Shown here: positions 16,947 to 26,632 of the stretch, piece after piece
Numbering within the stretch: position 1 is the stretch's first letter
Layout: every line of letters begins with the position of its first letter
Origin: Marinoscillum pacificum
GTDB taxonomy: Bacteria > Bacteroidota > Bacteroidia > Cytophagales > Cyclobacteriaceae
Length of the DNA: 64,000 nt
Reading direction: 5' to 3'
NCBI RefSeq assembly: GCF_024714495.1
Contig: NZ_JAMZMJ010000007.1
Coordinates: forward strand, 62,001-126,000
The notes under the pieces: generated by a model
Databases searched by the model: none
The model's input: the letters and a program-made list of their open reading frames with translations, nothing else
What the model was told of the DNA's origin: nothing
Position numbers and translations under genes: made by a program

Positions 16947-19597
16947 AAATGATCAAAAACTTATTACTAGCAATTTGTTTGTTGGTTGTGGTGGAAAATG
17001 CTACTGCGCAAATTGTATTTGGTAAAAATAGACAGACCTCCAATAGTGGCGGGAGTACTATCAACTATTCGAGTCCAAAAGAGTATGAAATAGCAGATAT
17101 TGAGGTTTCTGGAGTAGAGTTTTTAGATAACACTGCGCTGATTTCTTTGTCTGGATTAAGAGTAGGTGACAAGATTAAGATTCCTGGAGATGATATTTCT
17201 AATGCCATAAATAAGCTTTGGAAGCAGGGTATTATCGGAAATGTATCCATCGTGGCTACGAAAATTGAGATGGATAAAATTTGGTTGAAAATAGAGTTAA
17301 GTGAAAGGCCTCGATTAACCAATTACGAATTTGAAGGAATTAATAAAAGCCAGGTTGCAGAGGTTAAAGACCAAATTGAGCTTGTTAGAGGTAAGATCCT
17401 CACTGATGTCGTTATTAAAAATACCAAACTAGCTGTTACCCGTTATTTACAGGGAAAAGGATACCTGAATGCTGAGGTAGATATTATTCAAAAGAAAGAC
17501 ACCATAAGAGGAAATAGCGTTAGTATAATTATTGATGTAGAGAAGAATCGCAAAGTAAAAATCAAAAACATCAATTTTTATGGTGATACTATTTTTGCTT
17601 CAACACGTCTAAGAGGAAAGCTTAAAAAAACAGGTGAACTTCCTAATTTTCATTTACCTAAAGACCTGCTAGAGAAAACGGTTAATTTATTAAACCCAGT
17701 TAACTTATATCACTTTGCTACGCATAGAGAAAAGAAGTCTTTCAACGACCTAAAGGATTATTTTGGTGAGGTGGCTAACGTGAATGTCTTCAAGTCTTCT
17801 AAGTATGTAAAAAGTGATTATACTGAAGACAAGTCGATGCTTATTGGCTTCTATAATGCTAAAGGTTATCGAGATGCTGAGATTATTAGGGATTCTATTT
17901 ATACGATTAATAATAAACATCTCAATATTGATATATACGTAGATCCAGGGAAGAAATATTACTTCAGAGATATTATTTGGACTGGTAACTTTATTTACGA
18001 TTCTGAGACACTTGATAAGGTTTTAGGTATCGAAAAAGGGGATGTATATGATTTGGATCTTGTCAATAAGAAACTTAATTACAACCCTACCGGCACTGAC
18101 ATCAGTTCATTATATATGGATGATGGTTATTTGTTCTTCAGAGTAACCCCAGTTGAAACTGCCATTTTTGAAGATTCGATTGATGTAGAAATGCGGATGT
18201 ATGAAGGTCCACAGGCTACTATCAATGAAATCATTATCAGTGGTAACGACAAAACAAATGACCATGTAATTCGAAGGGAAATTCGAACACTACCAGGTCA
18301 AAAGTTCAATAGAACATTGCTTATTCGTACTCAAAGAGAACTTGCTCAGTTAGGTTATTTCGATCCAGAGCAGGTTAATCCAGTACCAACTCCAAATCCT
18401 GCTAATGAAACAGTAGATATTGAGTGGCAACTAGTCGAACGCCCTAATGATCAAATTCAACTTTCAGGTGGTTGGGGTGGAAACTTTGGCTTCATTGGTA
18501 CTCTTGGGTTAAGTTTCAATAACTTCTCAGTTAGGAATATACCTCACTTCGACAAATGGAGGCCGTTGCCGATGGGTGATGGACAAAAGTTCTCTGTACA
18601 AATGCAAGCTAATGGAGTGAGATATCAGAGTTATTCTGTGAGCTTCAGTGAGCCATGGTTAGGAGGAAGAAATCCGAATAACTTTGGAGTTAGTTTCAAT
18701 CACTCTGTTCAGCGAAACGTGAGTTTAAGAAATAGAAATGATGTTTACAGTAAACTTCAGCTAACTGGAGCGACAATATCATTAGGAAGAAGATTGAAAT
18801 GGCCTGACGATTATTTCCAATTGTCAAACTCGATCTCTATGCAGAAGTATAATGTTCAAGGGCAGGCATATACTCAGTTTTACAGAATTGCAGGAGATGC
18901 ATATAGTTTTACTTTCAACAATACAATAGCCAGAAGCTCCGTAGATCAGCCAATGTATCCACGAGGTGGTTCATCTATTTCTGTAAGTTCTTCGTTCACC
19001 CCTCCATACTCATTACTTAATAATCGTGATTATAGTGAAGAGGGAAATGATAACTTTAAGTTCTTAGAATATCACAAATGGAACGTTGATTTTAGATATT
19101 ATTTAAAATTGGCAGGAGATTTGGTACTAGCTCCTAGAGCCCACTTCGGATTCCTGGGATCGTACTCTGATAAAGTTGGAGTTGGACCATTTGAGCGTTT
19201 CACTCTCGGTGGTGATGGTCTTACAGGACAGAACTTCGTACTAGGTACGGATGTGATCGGATTGAGAGGGTATGAAAATAGAGCTCTGAATGGTGACGAT
19301 AATGAAGGTGGTACTGCCTTTACTAAGTTTGTAATGGAATTGAGATATCCAGTTTCATTAAACCCATCAGCCACTATTTACGGGTTAGTGTTCTTTGAAG
19401 GAGGTAATAACTGGAGTGATATCCAACAATTTAATCCATACAATCTATACAGATCTATGGGTGCCGGCGTTAGAATATTTATGCCAGCATTTGGTTTATT
19501 AGGATTAGATTGGGGATATGGATTGGATCCGCTTCCGGGATCAACGGAAGTAAGCGGACCACAATTCCATTTCTCTATAGGTCAACAAATTAGATAG
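16943..19597 (+). CDS. bamA: Outer membrane protein assembly factor BamA (Omp85)
   Basis: The 884-residue protein has an N-terminal signal peptide ending near ENATAQ, several POTRA modules over about residues 50-480 (for example YEIADIEVSGVEFLDN and ATINEIIISGNDKTNDHVIRR), and a C-terminal Omp85 barrel. The barrel includes SFSEPWLGGRNPNNFGVSF and the lid-loop type LRGYENRAL. It inserts beta-barrel proteins into the outer membrane. The protein ends in FHFSIGQQIR and therefore lacks the usual terminal aromatic residue, a small oddity. The start may be GTG 16943 or ATG 16949; the latter leaves the signal peptide intact. Two skp genes follow directly. Confidence 0.96.
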   Translation: MKMIKNLLLAICLLVVVENATAQIVFGKNRQTSNSGGSTINYSSPKEYEIADIEVSGVEFLDNTALISLSGLRVGDKIKIPGDDISNAINKLWKQGIIGNVSIVATKIEMDKIWLKIELSERPRLTNYEFEGINKSQVAEVKDQIELVRGKILTDVVIKNTKLAVTRYLQGKGYLNAEVDIIQKKDTIRGNSVSIIIDVEKNRKVKIKNINFYGDTIFASTRLRGKLKKTGELPNFHLPKDLLEKTVNLLNPVNLYHFATHREKKSFNDLKDYFGEVANVNVFKSSKYVKSDYTEDKSMLIGFYNAKGYRDAEIIRDSIYTINNKHLNIDIYVDPGKKYYFRDIIWTGNFIYDSETLDKVLGIEKGDVYDLDLVNKKLNYNPTGTDISSLYMDDGYLFFRVTPVETAIFEDSIDVEMRMYEGPQATINEIIISGNDKTNDHVIRREIRTLPGQKFNRTLLIRTQRELAQLGYFDPEQVNPVPTPNPANETVDIEWQLVERPNDQIQLSGGWGGNFGFIGTLGLSFNNFSVRNIPHFDKWRPLPMGDGQKFSVQMQANGVRYQSYSVSFSEPWLGGRNPNNFGVSFNHSVQRNVSLRNRNDVYSKLQLTGATISLGRRLKWPDDYFQLSNSISMQKYNVQGQAYTQFYRIAGDAYSFTFNNTIARSSVDQPMYPRGGSSISVSSSFTPPYSLLNNRDYSEEGNDNFKFLEYHKWNVDFRYYLKLAGDLVLAPRAHFGFLGSYSDKVGVGPFERFTLGGDGLTGQNFVLGTDVIGLRGYENRALNGDDNEGGTAFTKFVMELRYPVSLNPSATIYGLVFFEGGNNWSDIQQFNPYNLYRSMGAGVRIFMPAFGLLGLDWGYGLDPLPGSTEVSGPQFHFSIGQQIR

Positions 19598-19599
19598 CC

Positions 19600-20136
19600 A
19601 TGAAGAGATTACTTGTATTAGGATTCATTCTGTTATTTTTTGCAATAAATGATACATTTGCGCAGAAATTCGGGTACGTTGATACTCAGTATGTTCTGGG
19701 TAGAATGTCTGAATACAAGGAAGCTCAAACTGAAATTGAAACTTTAGCCAAGGGATGGGAGGCAGAAATCCAGACCATGTATAAAGCTGTAGAAGAGAAA
19801 GAGGCGGCCTTGCAGGCAGAAGAAGTGTTGCTTACTCCGGAGATGATGCAGGAACGACGAATGGAAATCGATCGTGCCTGGAAAGAAGTAAAAGAATATC
19901 AAAAACAGATTTTTGGTTTTGATGGGCTTTACTTCCTAAAGAAAAAAGAGTTGATAAAACCAGTTCAAGATCAGGTTTTTGATGCTGTTGAGAAAGTTGC
20001 CAAAAACAACAGACTTCAAATAGTCTTTGACAAGTCTGGAGACTTGGTGATGATTTATACTGATCCTATTCATGATTACACAGATTATGTGTTAGAGGAA
20101 TTAGGGTTAGGCGAGAATAATGGAGAAAATAACTAG
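19600..20136 (+). CDS. OmpH/Skp-family periplasmic chaperone (first copy)
   Basis: This 178-residue protein has a signal peptide (MKRLLVLGFILLFFAINDTF, cut near AQ). The mature start is KFGYVDTQYVLGRMSEYKEA, followed by a long charged coiled-coil over about residues 45-110 and a C-terminal strand region NRLQIVFDKSGDLVMIYTDP. This is the Skp (OmpH) pattern. The chaperone holds unfolded outer-membrane proteins on their way to BamA, and the gene starts 2 bases after bamA. It is one of two adjacent divergent copies. Confidence 0.92.
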   Translation: MKRLLVLGFILLFFAINDTFAQKFGYVDTQYVLGRMSEYKEAQTEIETLAKGWEAEIQTMYKAVEEKEAALQAEEVLLTPEMMQERRMEIDRAWKEVKEYQKQIFGFDGLYFLKKKELIKPVQDQVFDAVEKVAKNNRLQIVFDKSGDLVMIYTDPIHDYTDYVLEELGLGENNGENN

Positions 20137-20152
20137 GAAACAACTATTGATT

Positions 20153-20698
20153 ATGAAAACTAAAGTTTTAAGCTTATTGGTAGCTATTATGGCTAGTGCC
20201 TTTACACTGTCGGCACAAGATGCTTTAAAAATCGGTTATACCAATGCAGATTATGTCTTGAGCCTTTTGCCTGAGGCTAAGCAGATTGATGCGGATTTGA
20301 AAGCTTATGAAAAGCAATTACAAAATTCACTTCAAGCGAAGTATAATGATTATCAGACTAAAATGGCTGAATATCAAGAAAACGCCGCTACTTGGGATGA
20401 TTTGATCAGAACAAATAAAGAAGAAGAGTTAACTTCTCTTCAACAAAACATCCAAAAATTCACTCAGGATGCTGAGCAATCAATGGCTAACAAGAGAAAT
20501 CAATTGCTTAAGCCAGTATATGAGAAGATTGGAACTGCTATTGAGAATGTAGCTAAGGAAAACAATTATACGCATATATTCAGTGCTGGAGCACCAGGAT
20601 TTGATGTGTTACTTTATGCTAGAGAGCAAGACGATGTGTCAAACTTGATATTGAAGAAATTGGGAATTACGCCTCCTGCTGCTGCAGCTGGCAACTAA
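20153..20698 (+). CDS. OmpH/Skp-family periplasmic chaperone (second copy)
   Basis: The protein is about 181 residues from the ATG at 20153, which begins a proper signal peptide (MKTKVLSLLVAIMASAFTLS, cut near AQ). An upstream ATG at 20120 would place eleven charged residues before it and overlap the first copy, so it is less likely. The mature part has IGYTNADYVLSLLPEAK, a Gln-rich coiled-coil over about residues 50-120, and a C-terminal YTHIFSAGAPGFDVLLYA strand. It is the last gene of the bamA cluster and is followed by a strong terminator. Confidence 0.9.
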   Translation: MKTKVLSLLVAIMASAFTLSAQDALKIGYTNADYVLSLLPEAKQIDADLKAYEKQLQNSLQAKYNDYQTKMAEYQENAATWDDLIRTNKEEELTSLQQNIQKFTQDAEQSMANKRNQLLKPVYEKIGTAIENVAKENNYTHIFSAGAPGFDVLLYAREQDDVSNLILKKLGITPPAAAAGN

Positions 20699-20723
20699 TT
20701 CTTGAATAAAATAAGTAAATAAG

Positions 20724-20746
20724 AAGCGCCCAAGTGGCGCTTTTTT
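20724..20746 (+). terminator. Intrinsic terminator of the bamA-skp cluster
   Basis: AAGCGCC (20724-20730) and GGCGCTT (20736-20742) form a 7-bp stem around CAAGT, followed by a T-run (20741-20746). It lies 26 bases after the second skp stop and abuts the stop of the convergent small membrane protein gene. Confidence 0.88.
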
Positions 20747-20972
20747 ATTGCTGAATTTCTCTAGAGGAGATAAATCTTATGGTCAAGGCTGGAGCAATTA
20801 TCGGTACGATAATGGTGCCAGCAAAAAGAATAGCCTTTTGAGTTTTGCCTAAGGAGGTAGATCTAACTATTGCTCTTGTCGATACAATAAAAAGGATTGC
20901 CGCCCCAATCAGCGCTAGAGCTGTAAAAATCGTCCATACAAGTTCAGTAGTTCCTAGATTGATTTTGTCCAT
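20745..20972 (-). CDS. Small two-helix membrane protein
   Basis: The 75-residue product has two hydrophobic segments, about residues 11-32 (LVWTIFTALALIGAAILFIV) and 44-65 (KAILFAGTIIVPIIAPALTI), joined by a basic loop. The layout resembles the N-terminal membrane domain seen alone or fused to phospholipase D-type proteins, but the match is too weak to name. It starts with ATG and lies 54 bases downstream of the chrA-like gene on the same strand. It is probably real, because the length, hydrophobic pattern and clean boundary with a terminator all fit. Confidence 0.6.
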   Translation of the reverse strand: MDKINLGTTELVWTIFTALALIGAAILFIVSTRAIVRSTSLGKTQKAILFAGTIIVPIIAPALTIRFISSREIQQ

Positions 20973-21026
20973 AGTGAGTTGATCTATCTGAATGTGAATT
21001 TATGGTTAAATAAAATCTAACCCAAA

Positions 21027-22208
21027 CTAGTTCAGAATGATTCCGGTGATTAAGCCAGCAAGAATGATGAATGGGGTAGGAATGCGTGTGAAGAACATCA
21101 AGCTCATGGTTCCAAGCATTAATATGTAATTGATCGGTGTGCCTGGTATAGGCTCAAACAATAAGAATGCTGCGGCAATTACCATTCCTGAGCTGACAGC
21201 ATTGATTCCTTCTAATGATGCTTTGACCATTCGGTATTTCTTTAAATCTTCCCAAAACCTACTGACAAAGAAAATCAGAAATGTTCCCGGTAAGAAAACT
21301 CCGGCAGCAGCCATAAATCCACCTAATATTTGTAAGGAAATAGAGGTTTCTCTCATACTCAAAGTGCCTACATACGCACTGAACGAGAATACTGGGCCTG
21401 GTAATGCTTGTACAAATCCGTATCCAGAAAGGAATTGCTCTGATGTAAGGTAGTTTTTAAACTCAACAAACTCTGTATATAGTAGAGGAACAAGCACCTG
21501 ACCTCCACCAAAGATCAAGCTTCCGTTTCTGTAGAAGTTTTCAAAGAGTCTTATAGGTAAGAATTTAGTGATATGCCCGAGTACTGCCGCAAAGACCAGT
21601 ACACCGAGCCATAAGAAAAAGTTCGACCAGTTAATTTTGATGGTAGTTTTTTCTTCGAGAGGCTGTTTCTTGTATTTAAATGCAGTGACAAACCCTCCAA
21701 TTAGTAACATTATTGGGAACGCCCATGGAGTTCTAAAACTCATTGCAGCCATAATTGATATGATCATCAAGAAAAATCCCGTACGAGTTGATACTACGCT
21801 GCTAGAAATGCGATATGCCGAATACCCAACTACACCAACAGCTATGGGTTGAATGTATTTGAGGAATTCAAGAGATACATCCAGTGATTCAAACATGTTG
21901 ACCATAAGGCCAAGGCTAATCATAATGGTCATCGCAGGCAATGCCCAAATGAGCAAAGTCAAATAGGCGAGACTTGGTCCACCGATTTTAAATCCGATGG
22001 CTGTAATCGTTTGAGTAGAAGTAGGGCCAGGAAGAATTTGACATAGAGCATACAGCTCCATAAGATCTTTTTCTGAGATATAAGCTCTCTTCTCTACCAT
22101 CATATCCAGGAAGAGTGCTAAATGAGCTGTAGGACCTCCAAATGAGGTAAGTGAAAGGATTAGAACATCCTTCAGAAATATGATGTATCTAACCCTTCTT
22201 ACTGACAT
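21027..22208 (-). CDS. ChrA-family transporter (chromate transporter-like)
   Basis: The 393-residue membrane protein has the two-domain CHR layout. The N-terminal half contains TSFGGPTAHLALF and LCQILPGPTSTQT, and the C-terminal half repeats the pattern with FGGGQVLVPLLY and FVQALPGPVFSFSAYVG. Family members export chromate or other anions, but many bacterial copies have no proven substrate. Its start overlaps the stop of the upstream oxygenase gene by 1 base. There is no clear chromate or sulfate context on this side of the window. Confidence 0.92.
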   Translation of the reverse strand: MSVRRVRYIIFLKDVLILSLTSFGGPTAHLALFLDMMVEKRAYISEKDLMELYALCQILPGPTSTQTITAIGFKIGGPSLAYLTLLIWALPAMTIMISLGLMVNMFESLDVSLEFLKYIQPIAVGVVGYSAYRISSSVVSTRTGFFLMIISIMAAMSFRTPWAFPIMLLIGGFVTAFKYKKQPLEEKTTIKINWSNFFLWLGVLVFAAVLGHITKFLPIRLFENFYRNGSLIFGGGQVLVPLLYTEFVEFKNYLTSEQFLSGYGFVQALPGPVFSFSAYVGTLSMRETSISLQILGGFMAAAGVFLPGTFLIFFVSRFWEDLKKYRMVKASLEGINAVSSGMVIAAAFLLFEPIPGTPINYILMLGTMSLMFFTRIPTPFIILAGLITGIILN

Positions 22209-23185
22209 TAGGATTTCAATCCAATTTCTCTTAATCGTTCATCAAGGAATTCACCGGCAGTCATATCTTCATATCGCTTTGGATTTTCCTCTGTTACACA
22301 GCTTTCCAAACAAGTTAAGTCCATGCTTGAAATAGGGTGCATAAAAAAAGGTATGGAGTAACGGGAAGTGCCCATCAACTCTCTTGGAGGATTGACTACT
22401 CTATGAATCGTCGACTTCAGTTTATGGTTAGTGAGTCTATCCATCATATCACCAACGTTGACCACTATCTGGTCTGGTAAGGCTGTGATGGAAATCCATT
22501 CTCCATCTCGGCGCAGAACTTGTAATCCATCTGCACTAGCTCCCATTAGTAGAGTAATTAAATTGATGTCTCCATGCTCCGCTGCTCTCACCGCATCTTC
22601 AGGAATCTCGTCTGGATTTTCTATTGGGAAGTAATGAATTTGTCTTAGGATGCTATTCCCCTGTTTCACTTTCTCGTCGAAATAGAATTCATCTAGACCA
22701 ATGTGAATGGCGATGGCTCTGAGCATTTGAACTCCTGCTGCCTCCAGGGTTTTGTATGCCTCTGTAGTATACTCGCGAAATGCTGGCACTTCTTTTGGCC
22801 AAATATTATCAGGATAATCCGGTAATTGGTTTGCTTTTGGTTGACCAACGTGATAAAACTCCTTCAGGTCCCCAGTATTTCTTCCTTTTGCCTTTTCTCT
22901 TCCTTTGCTGATGTACCCACGCTGACCTGCTAGTACCGTTTCTTCATATTGAAGCTTAACCTCATCAGGTAGGCTGAAAAATTCTTTTACTGAAGCATAC
23001 AATCTTTCAGTAAGTTCATCGGAAAGACCATGGTTCTTAATCGCAACAAAGCCTATGTTTTGATAAGCTTGTCCCAGGTCTGCTACAAATTGTTTTTTCT
23101 TTACCGGATCGCCAGAAGTAAAATCAGCTAAATCCAGAGACGGAATTTCTGTATATAATTTGTCGCTCATAGTTGTTTTGGGCAT
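22208..23185 (-). CDS. Isopenicillin N synthase-like 2-oxoglutarate/Fe(II) oxygenase
   Basis: This 325-residue protein has an N-terminal DIOX_N region (IPSLDLADF, then IGFVAIKNHGLSDEL) and a C-terminal double-stranded beta-helix domain. The iron ligands appear in AAEHGDINLITLL (H-x-D) and STIHRVVNPP (distal His). The 2-oxoglutarate-binding Arg-x-Ser is in SRYSIPFF. The substrate is unknown; such enzymes hydroxylate or desaturate small molecules. The ATG at 23170 (MSDKL) is a possible alternative start. The 1-base overlap with the chrA-like gene suggests coexpression. Confidence 0.93.
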   Translation of the reverse strand: MPKTTMSDKLYTEIPSLDLADFTSGDPVKKKQFVADLGQAYQNIGFVAIKNHGLSDELTERLYASVKEFFSLPDEVKLQYEETVLAGQRGYISKGREKAKGRNTGDLKEFYHVGQPKANQLPDYPDNIWPKEVPAFREYTTEAYKTLEAAGVQMLRAIAIHIGLDEFYFDEKVKQGNSILRQIHYFPIENPDEIPEDAVRAAEHGDINLITLLMGASADGLQVLRRDGEWISITALPDQIVVNVGDMMDRLTNHKLKSTIHRVVNPPRELMGTSRYSIPFFMHPISSMDLTCLESCVTEENPKRYEDMTAGEFLDERLREIGLKS

Positions 23186-23215
23186 ATCCCAAAAATACAG
23201 CGATTTGAGTAAATA

Positions 23216-23902
23216 TCATTGAAAAACCTGGTGTAAGACTTTCAAAGACTTGATTTCTCCTATCACATCAGTGTGGTGATGGTAATAATTCAGGATTAAT
23301 TCTAATGCCTTAAAACGTAATTGTCCATTTCCTCCAACCGGATCGACATAATCTGAGTCGATAATACGTGATACAAAAGCTAGTAGTTGATCGTCTTCAT
23401 GAATCATCTCTAGCTCCATACTTCGAATAAGAGCATCACCATCATCGATCCCTAATCCTAAATATGGTAAGATTTTCAGTAAAAAATGAAGATGATAATT
23501 TTCAATCGCTTCTGCCATCTGGTCGAATTGAACGATGGATTCTAAAAGAAATCCAAAAAGATGTTCTTGCGGCCCTTTTTCGTGTTGAAGAAGCTTCGTC
23601 AAGATTTCAGATAAGAATAAGACAATTGTGCTTTTTCGAATGTCGGTTTGTATGCTGTGGGTAGGAATAAGATACTTGTATTCGGACAATCGTTGAATTT
23701 CACGACCTGATTTAACATAAGCCACGAGATCTAAAAGTGAGAACGGCTGAAAGTAGCCGATGCTTCTTTTGCTTCGAGCACTTCTGATGCCATTGATCAT
23801 AAATGGTGTAAGCCCATAATCCTCTGTAAATATCTGAGCGATTATACTTGACTCCTGATATTTGATATACTTGATGACGATCCCACGTGTCTTTTCAATC
23901 AT
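23216..23902 (-). CDS. recO: DNA repair protein RecO
   Basis: The 228-residue protein starts MIEKTRGIVIKYIKYQESSIIAQIFTE in the pattern of the RecO OB-fold. A helical domain around FLSEILTKLLQHEKGPQEHLFGFLLESI follows. RecO loads RecA onto single-stranded DNA with RecF and RecR. No zinc-finger cysteines are present, as is common outside Proteobacteria and Thermus. Its start overlaps the porZ stop by 4 bases, and a recO-porZ neighbourhood is a known arrangement in Bacteroidota. Confidence 0.9.
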   Translation of the reverse strand: MIEKTRGIVIKYIKYQESSIIAQIFTEDYGLTPFMINGIRSARSKRSIGYFQPFSLLDLVAYVKSGREIQRLSEYKYLIPTHSIQTDIRKSTIVLFLSEILTKLLQHEKGPQEHLFGFLLESIVQFDQMAEAIENYHLHFLLKILPYLGLGIDDGDALIRSMELEMIHEDDQLLAFVSRIIDSDYVDPVGGNGQLRFKALELILNYYHHHTDVIGEIKSLKVLHQVFQ

Positions 23903-26073
23903 TCATTCACAACAGCTAATTTGCCAATATAGGTTTGATCGCCAGGATTATTAGAGCTAAATAAAATATAGATTCCAGAAGATACTCTGTTATTATTGTA
24001 ATCTGTTAAATCCCAGCTAATAGTGCCTCCGTTGGCATTTAGTTCTTTCATCAACTTACCATTTACATCGGTAATTTTTATAGATGCATTATTCACTAAA
24101 CCTGTTACGCCAACTTTCCCCTGATAGCCGGGTCTCACCGGGTTTGGGAAAATATTGACATTAGTATGTACAGCTTGGGCCAGCGAAGAATTGGATCTGA
24201 ATGAAGAAAGACCTTTTTCTGTGAGAATAAACATCTCACCGTTATTAGAATTGTAGGCAAAATCTATAATTGCATTGCTTGGTAATGATGAATTAAGAAA
24301 TGTAAACCTGTAAGCTAACTGACTAAAGTTGCTGTCGAATACCCAAATACCTTGGTTTTCGGTTCCTACCCATACCCGATTTCCTCCATCTATTGCAACG
24401 GCTGTTACATTGACGCTAGTGAATAACTCTTCTCCGTCAAAGTAAGCGGGAATTGCTTCTGTGTTGTTGAAGATAAAGGATGCATCATTATATGAAACAA
24501 GGCCAGAGCCTGTTGCTACCCAGGCTTCATCTGAAAGTGAAATAGCCACATTATTCACATTGTTACTAGTAAGTCCATCAGCATTATTAATTACGCGAAA
24601 TTGATCTTCATCAAGTTCCAGAGTGATGATTCCTCCACCATCCAAAGTGCTTCTAGTTAACCAGATGGTCTCTCTTTCGGATACCTGTACATCTGTTGGA
24701 AATGAAGTAATGGTATAATCGCTCTGATATGGAGTCAAGGTTCCTTCTTCATCCAGCGTTATTAATGGAGTTTGGTGATCAAAGCACGTTATGTATAGTT
24801 GATCACTACTTGCTAATGATGATATAGTTATCAAATTTGAACTAGTACTCTGATTGATTGATATTTTTTCTTTCGTGGTTAAATTCATTAACCCGTCACT
24901 TGCAGATGCTACGTAAATGTTGTCTTGAAAACTCTCGACATCTGTCAGGTTATCAAATCCTGGAATGACAATGTTTGACCAGATTGAATTATCGAAAACA
25001 TCATAACCGACACCATCATGTCCGGATTCATAGTTTTCAACATTTGGCCCATAAAGAGAGTAGACAGATCCGTTTACAAATTGAATATTTGTGATGTCAT
25101 CTTTTAGCGGACCATTAGGGTAAAAGGATGTCAATGAATTGTCTAGAAGACCATTTGCTATGGAGCCATACCAAAGCTGCTCATCATAAAACAACAAATT
25201 GATGTCGTTATCAAAAGTTGTTTGAGGAGTTAGGGTTTCATTGTTCAGTGAGTAGGCTGTGTTATTACTCAATAGGTACAATTGGTTATTGACTAGCTCA
25301 ATGTCATTTATTGCTGAGGGCGAGCTATGAAGTAATACCTTATCGATTGTTTTTAGATTGTAAGAATAAATGGACGTGTCATTGACTATAACAGCCAGTA
25401 ATTCATCATTTATAAAGGTCAGGTTAGAATAAGAATTGTAATCCGTGTCCAATGCTTCCCAATTGTTAAAATCAAGGAGGTTTTGATTTAAAAATCCGAA
25501 TTGAAGTCCACCGGTTGTAATTGCGACTAAATAGTCTGAATTACTGGCGGTTTCAAAAGCTTCTACATCCGTTGCTCCAACACCAATCGATTGAAAGTTT
25601 TCTATGATTTCGCCATTGTTTAAGTTGATCACGATAATGCCAAAGCCATTGGAAGCATATATTCTATCATTTCTTACCTCTATGTCCTTGATAGACTTAT
25701 CTCCTACAAGAAGTGACTCATAAATTGCCGAGACAGTGATCGTATTACCATCTCTGTAGATATCGATCAATCCCGAAGGATAGCCAATGACCAGTGATCC
25801 AGATGAGTGATCATATACGATATCAGAAGCGCCGACATCTGATAAACCATCTATTTTACTTAATAAATTGATAGATCTATCTGCTTTGTTAATATAAAAT
25901 ATGCCGTTTTCAGCTGCGCAGATAATATTTTGATCACTACTGGTGATATGCCGGATGTTTGAGTAACTGAAGTGATTTCTCCAGGTTTCAATAGGGATAT
26001 TTTGACTTGCCAGGCTGAATGGCAAGCAGAGTAGAAGCAAAAGCTTACTTAGTTGGGCCATGCATTTTTTCAT
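23899..26073 (-). CDS. porZ: Type IX secretion system protein PorZ
   Basis: From ATG 26073 the product is 724 residues with a signal peptide (KKCMAQLSKLLLLLCLPFSL, cut near ASQN). The mature N-terminus, IPIETWRNHFSYSNIRHI, and IDGLSDVGASDIVYDHSSGSLVIGYPSGLIDIY are the PorZ propeller signatures; repeated two-component-propeller blades fill the middle. The last 80 residues are a type A T9SS sorting domain (NIFPNPVRPGYQGKV, then SSGIYILFSSNN). PorZ is part of the surface attachment complex that processes sorting signals and links cargo to lipopolysaccharide. ATGs at 26100 and 26061 are alternative starts; the gene overlaps the end of tdk. Confidence 0.88.
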   Translation of the reverse strand: MKKCMAQLSKLLLLLCLPFSLASQNIPIETWRNHFSYSNIRHITSSDQNIICAAENGIFYINKADRSINLLSKIDGLSDVGASDIVYDHSSGSLVIGYPSGLIDIYRDGNTITVSAIYESLLVGDKSIKDIEVRNDRIYASNGFGIIVINLNNGEIIENFQSIGVGATDVEAFETASNSDYLVAITTGGLQFGFLNQNLLDFNNWEALDTDYNSYSNLTFINDELLAVIVNDTSIYSYNLKTIDKVLLHSSPSAINDIELVNNQLYLLSNNTAYSLNNETLTPQTTFDNDINLLFYDEQLWYGSIANGLLDNSLTSFYPNGPLKDDITNIQFVNGSVYSLYGPNVENYESGHDGVGYDVFDNSIWSNIVIPGFDNLTDVESFQDNIYVASASDGLMNLTTKEKISINQSTSSNLITISSLASSDQLYITCFDHQTPLITLDEEGTLTPYQSDYTITSFPTDVQVSERETIWLTRSTLDGGGIITLELDEDQFRVINNADGLTSNNVNNVAISLSDEAWVATGSGLVSYNDASFIFNNTEAIPAYFDGEELFTSVNVTAVAIDGGNRVWVGTENQGIWVFDSNFSQLAYRFTFLNSSLPSNAIIDFAYNSNNGEMFILTEKGLSSFRSNSSLAQAVHTNVNIFPNPVRPGYQGKVGVTGLVNNASIKITDVNGKLMKELNANGGTISWDLTDYNNNRVSSGIYILFSSNNPGDQTYIGKLAVVNE

Positions 26074-26632
26074 TAAAGCATTTTCTGCAGAGTGCTTCAT
26101 AGATATCCTTTTCTCCTAAAACGACCGTTTTCTTAGATTTAGTCCGTCGATGTGAATAAGATGCAATTCTTCCACAATCCATACAGATCGCATGAACCTT
26201 TGTAATGTATTCGGCAACAGCCATGAGCTTATCCATTGGTTCGAATGGTTTACCCATAAAGTCCATATCCAAACCAGCAACAATTACTCTTTTCCCCTGA
26301 TCGGCGAGTTGGTTTGCTACATTAACAATTTCAGGATCAAAAAATTGTGCTTCATCAATCCCAACTACGTCACAATTTCCTGCTCTAAGTAGAATATCGT
26401 GTGCAAAATTTACTGGAGTGGAATTAATGGCATTGCTGTTATGAGAGACCACTTGCTCTTTGGAGTACCTTTTATCAACTTTTGGCTTAAAGATCTCTAC
26501 GTTTTGTTGTGCCAACAATGCACGGTTTAGTCGACGAATCAATTCTTCGGTTTTTCCTGAAAACATTGAGCCACAGACTACTTCTATCCAGCCTGATTTG
26601 CTGTGGCTGCCAATATTTGGTTCTACAAACAT
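26045..26632 (-). CDS. tdk: Thymidine kinase (type II)
   Basis: This 195-residue enzyme phosphorylates deoxythymidine in the salvage pathway. The P-loop GSMFSGKT is at residues 21-28, the DEAQFF motif follows, and a C-terminal zinc-binding pair ICMDCG and LCRKCF is intact. The gene starts immediately after the ferredoxin stop, and its 3' end runs into the porZ signal-peptide coding region. The length is standard for the family. Confidence 0.96.
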   Translation of the reverse strand: MFVEPNIGSHSKSGWIEVVCGSMFSGKTEELIRRLNRALLAQQNVEIFKPKVDKRYSKEQVVSHNSNAINSTPVNFAHDILLRAGNCDVVGIDEAQFFDPEIVNVANQLADQGKRVIVAGLDMDFMGKPFEPMDKLMAVAEYITKVHAICMDCGRIASYSHRRTKSKKTVVLGEKDIYEALCRKCFNEKMHGPTK

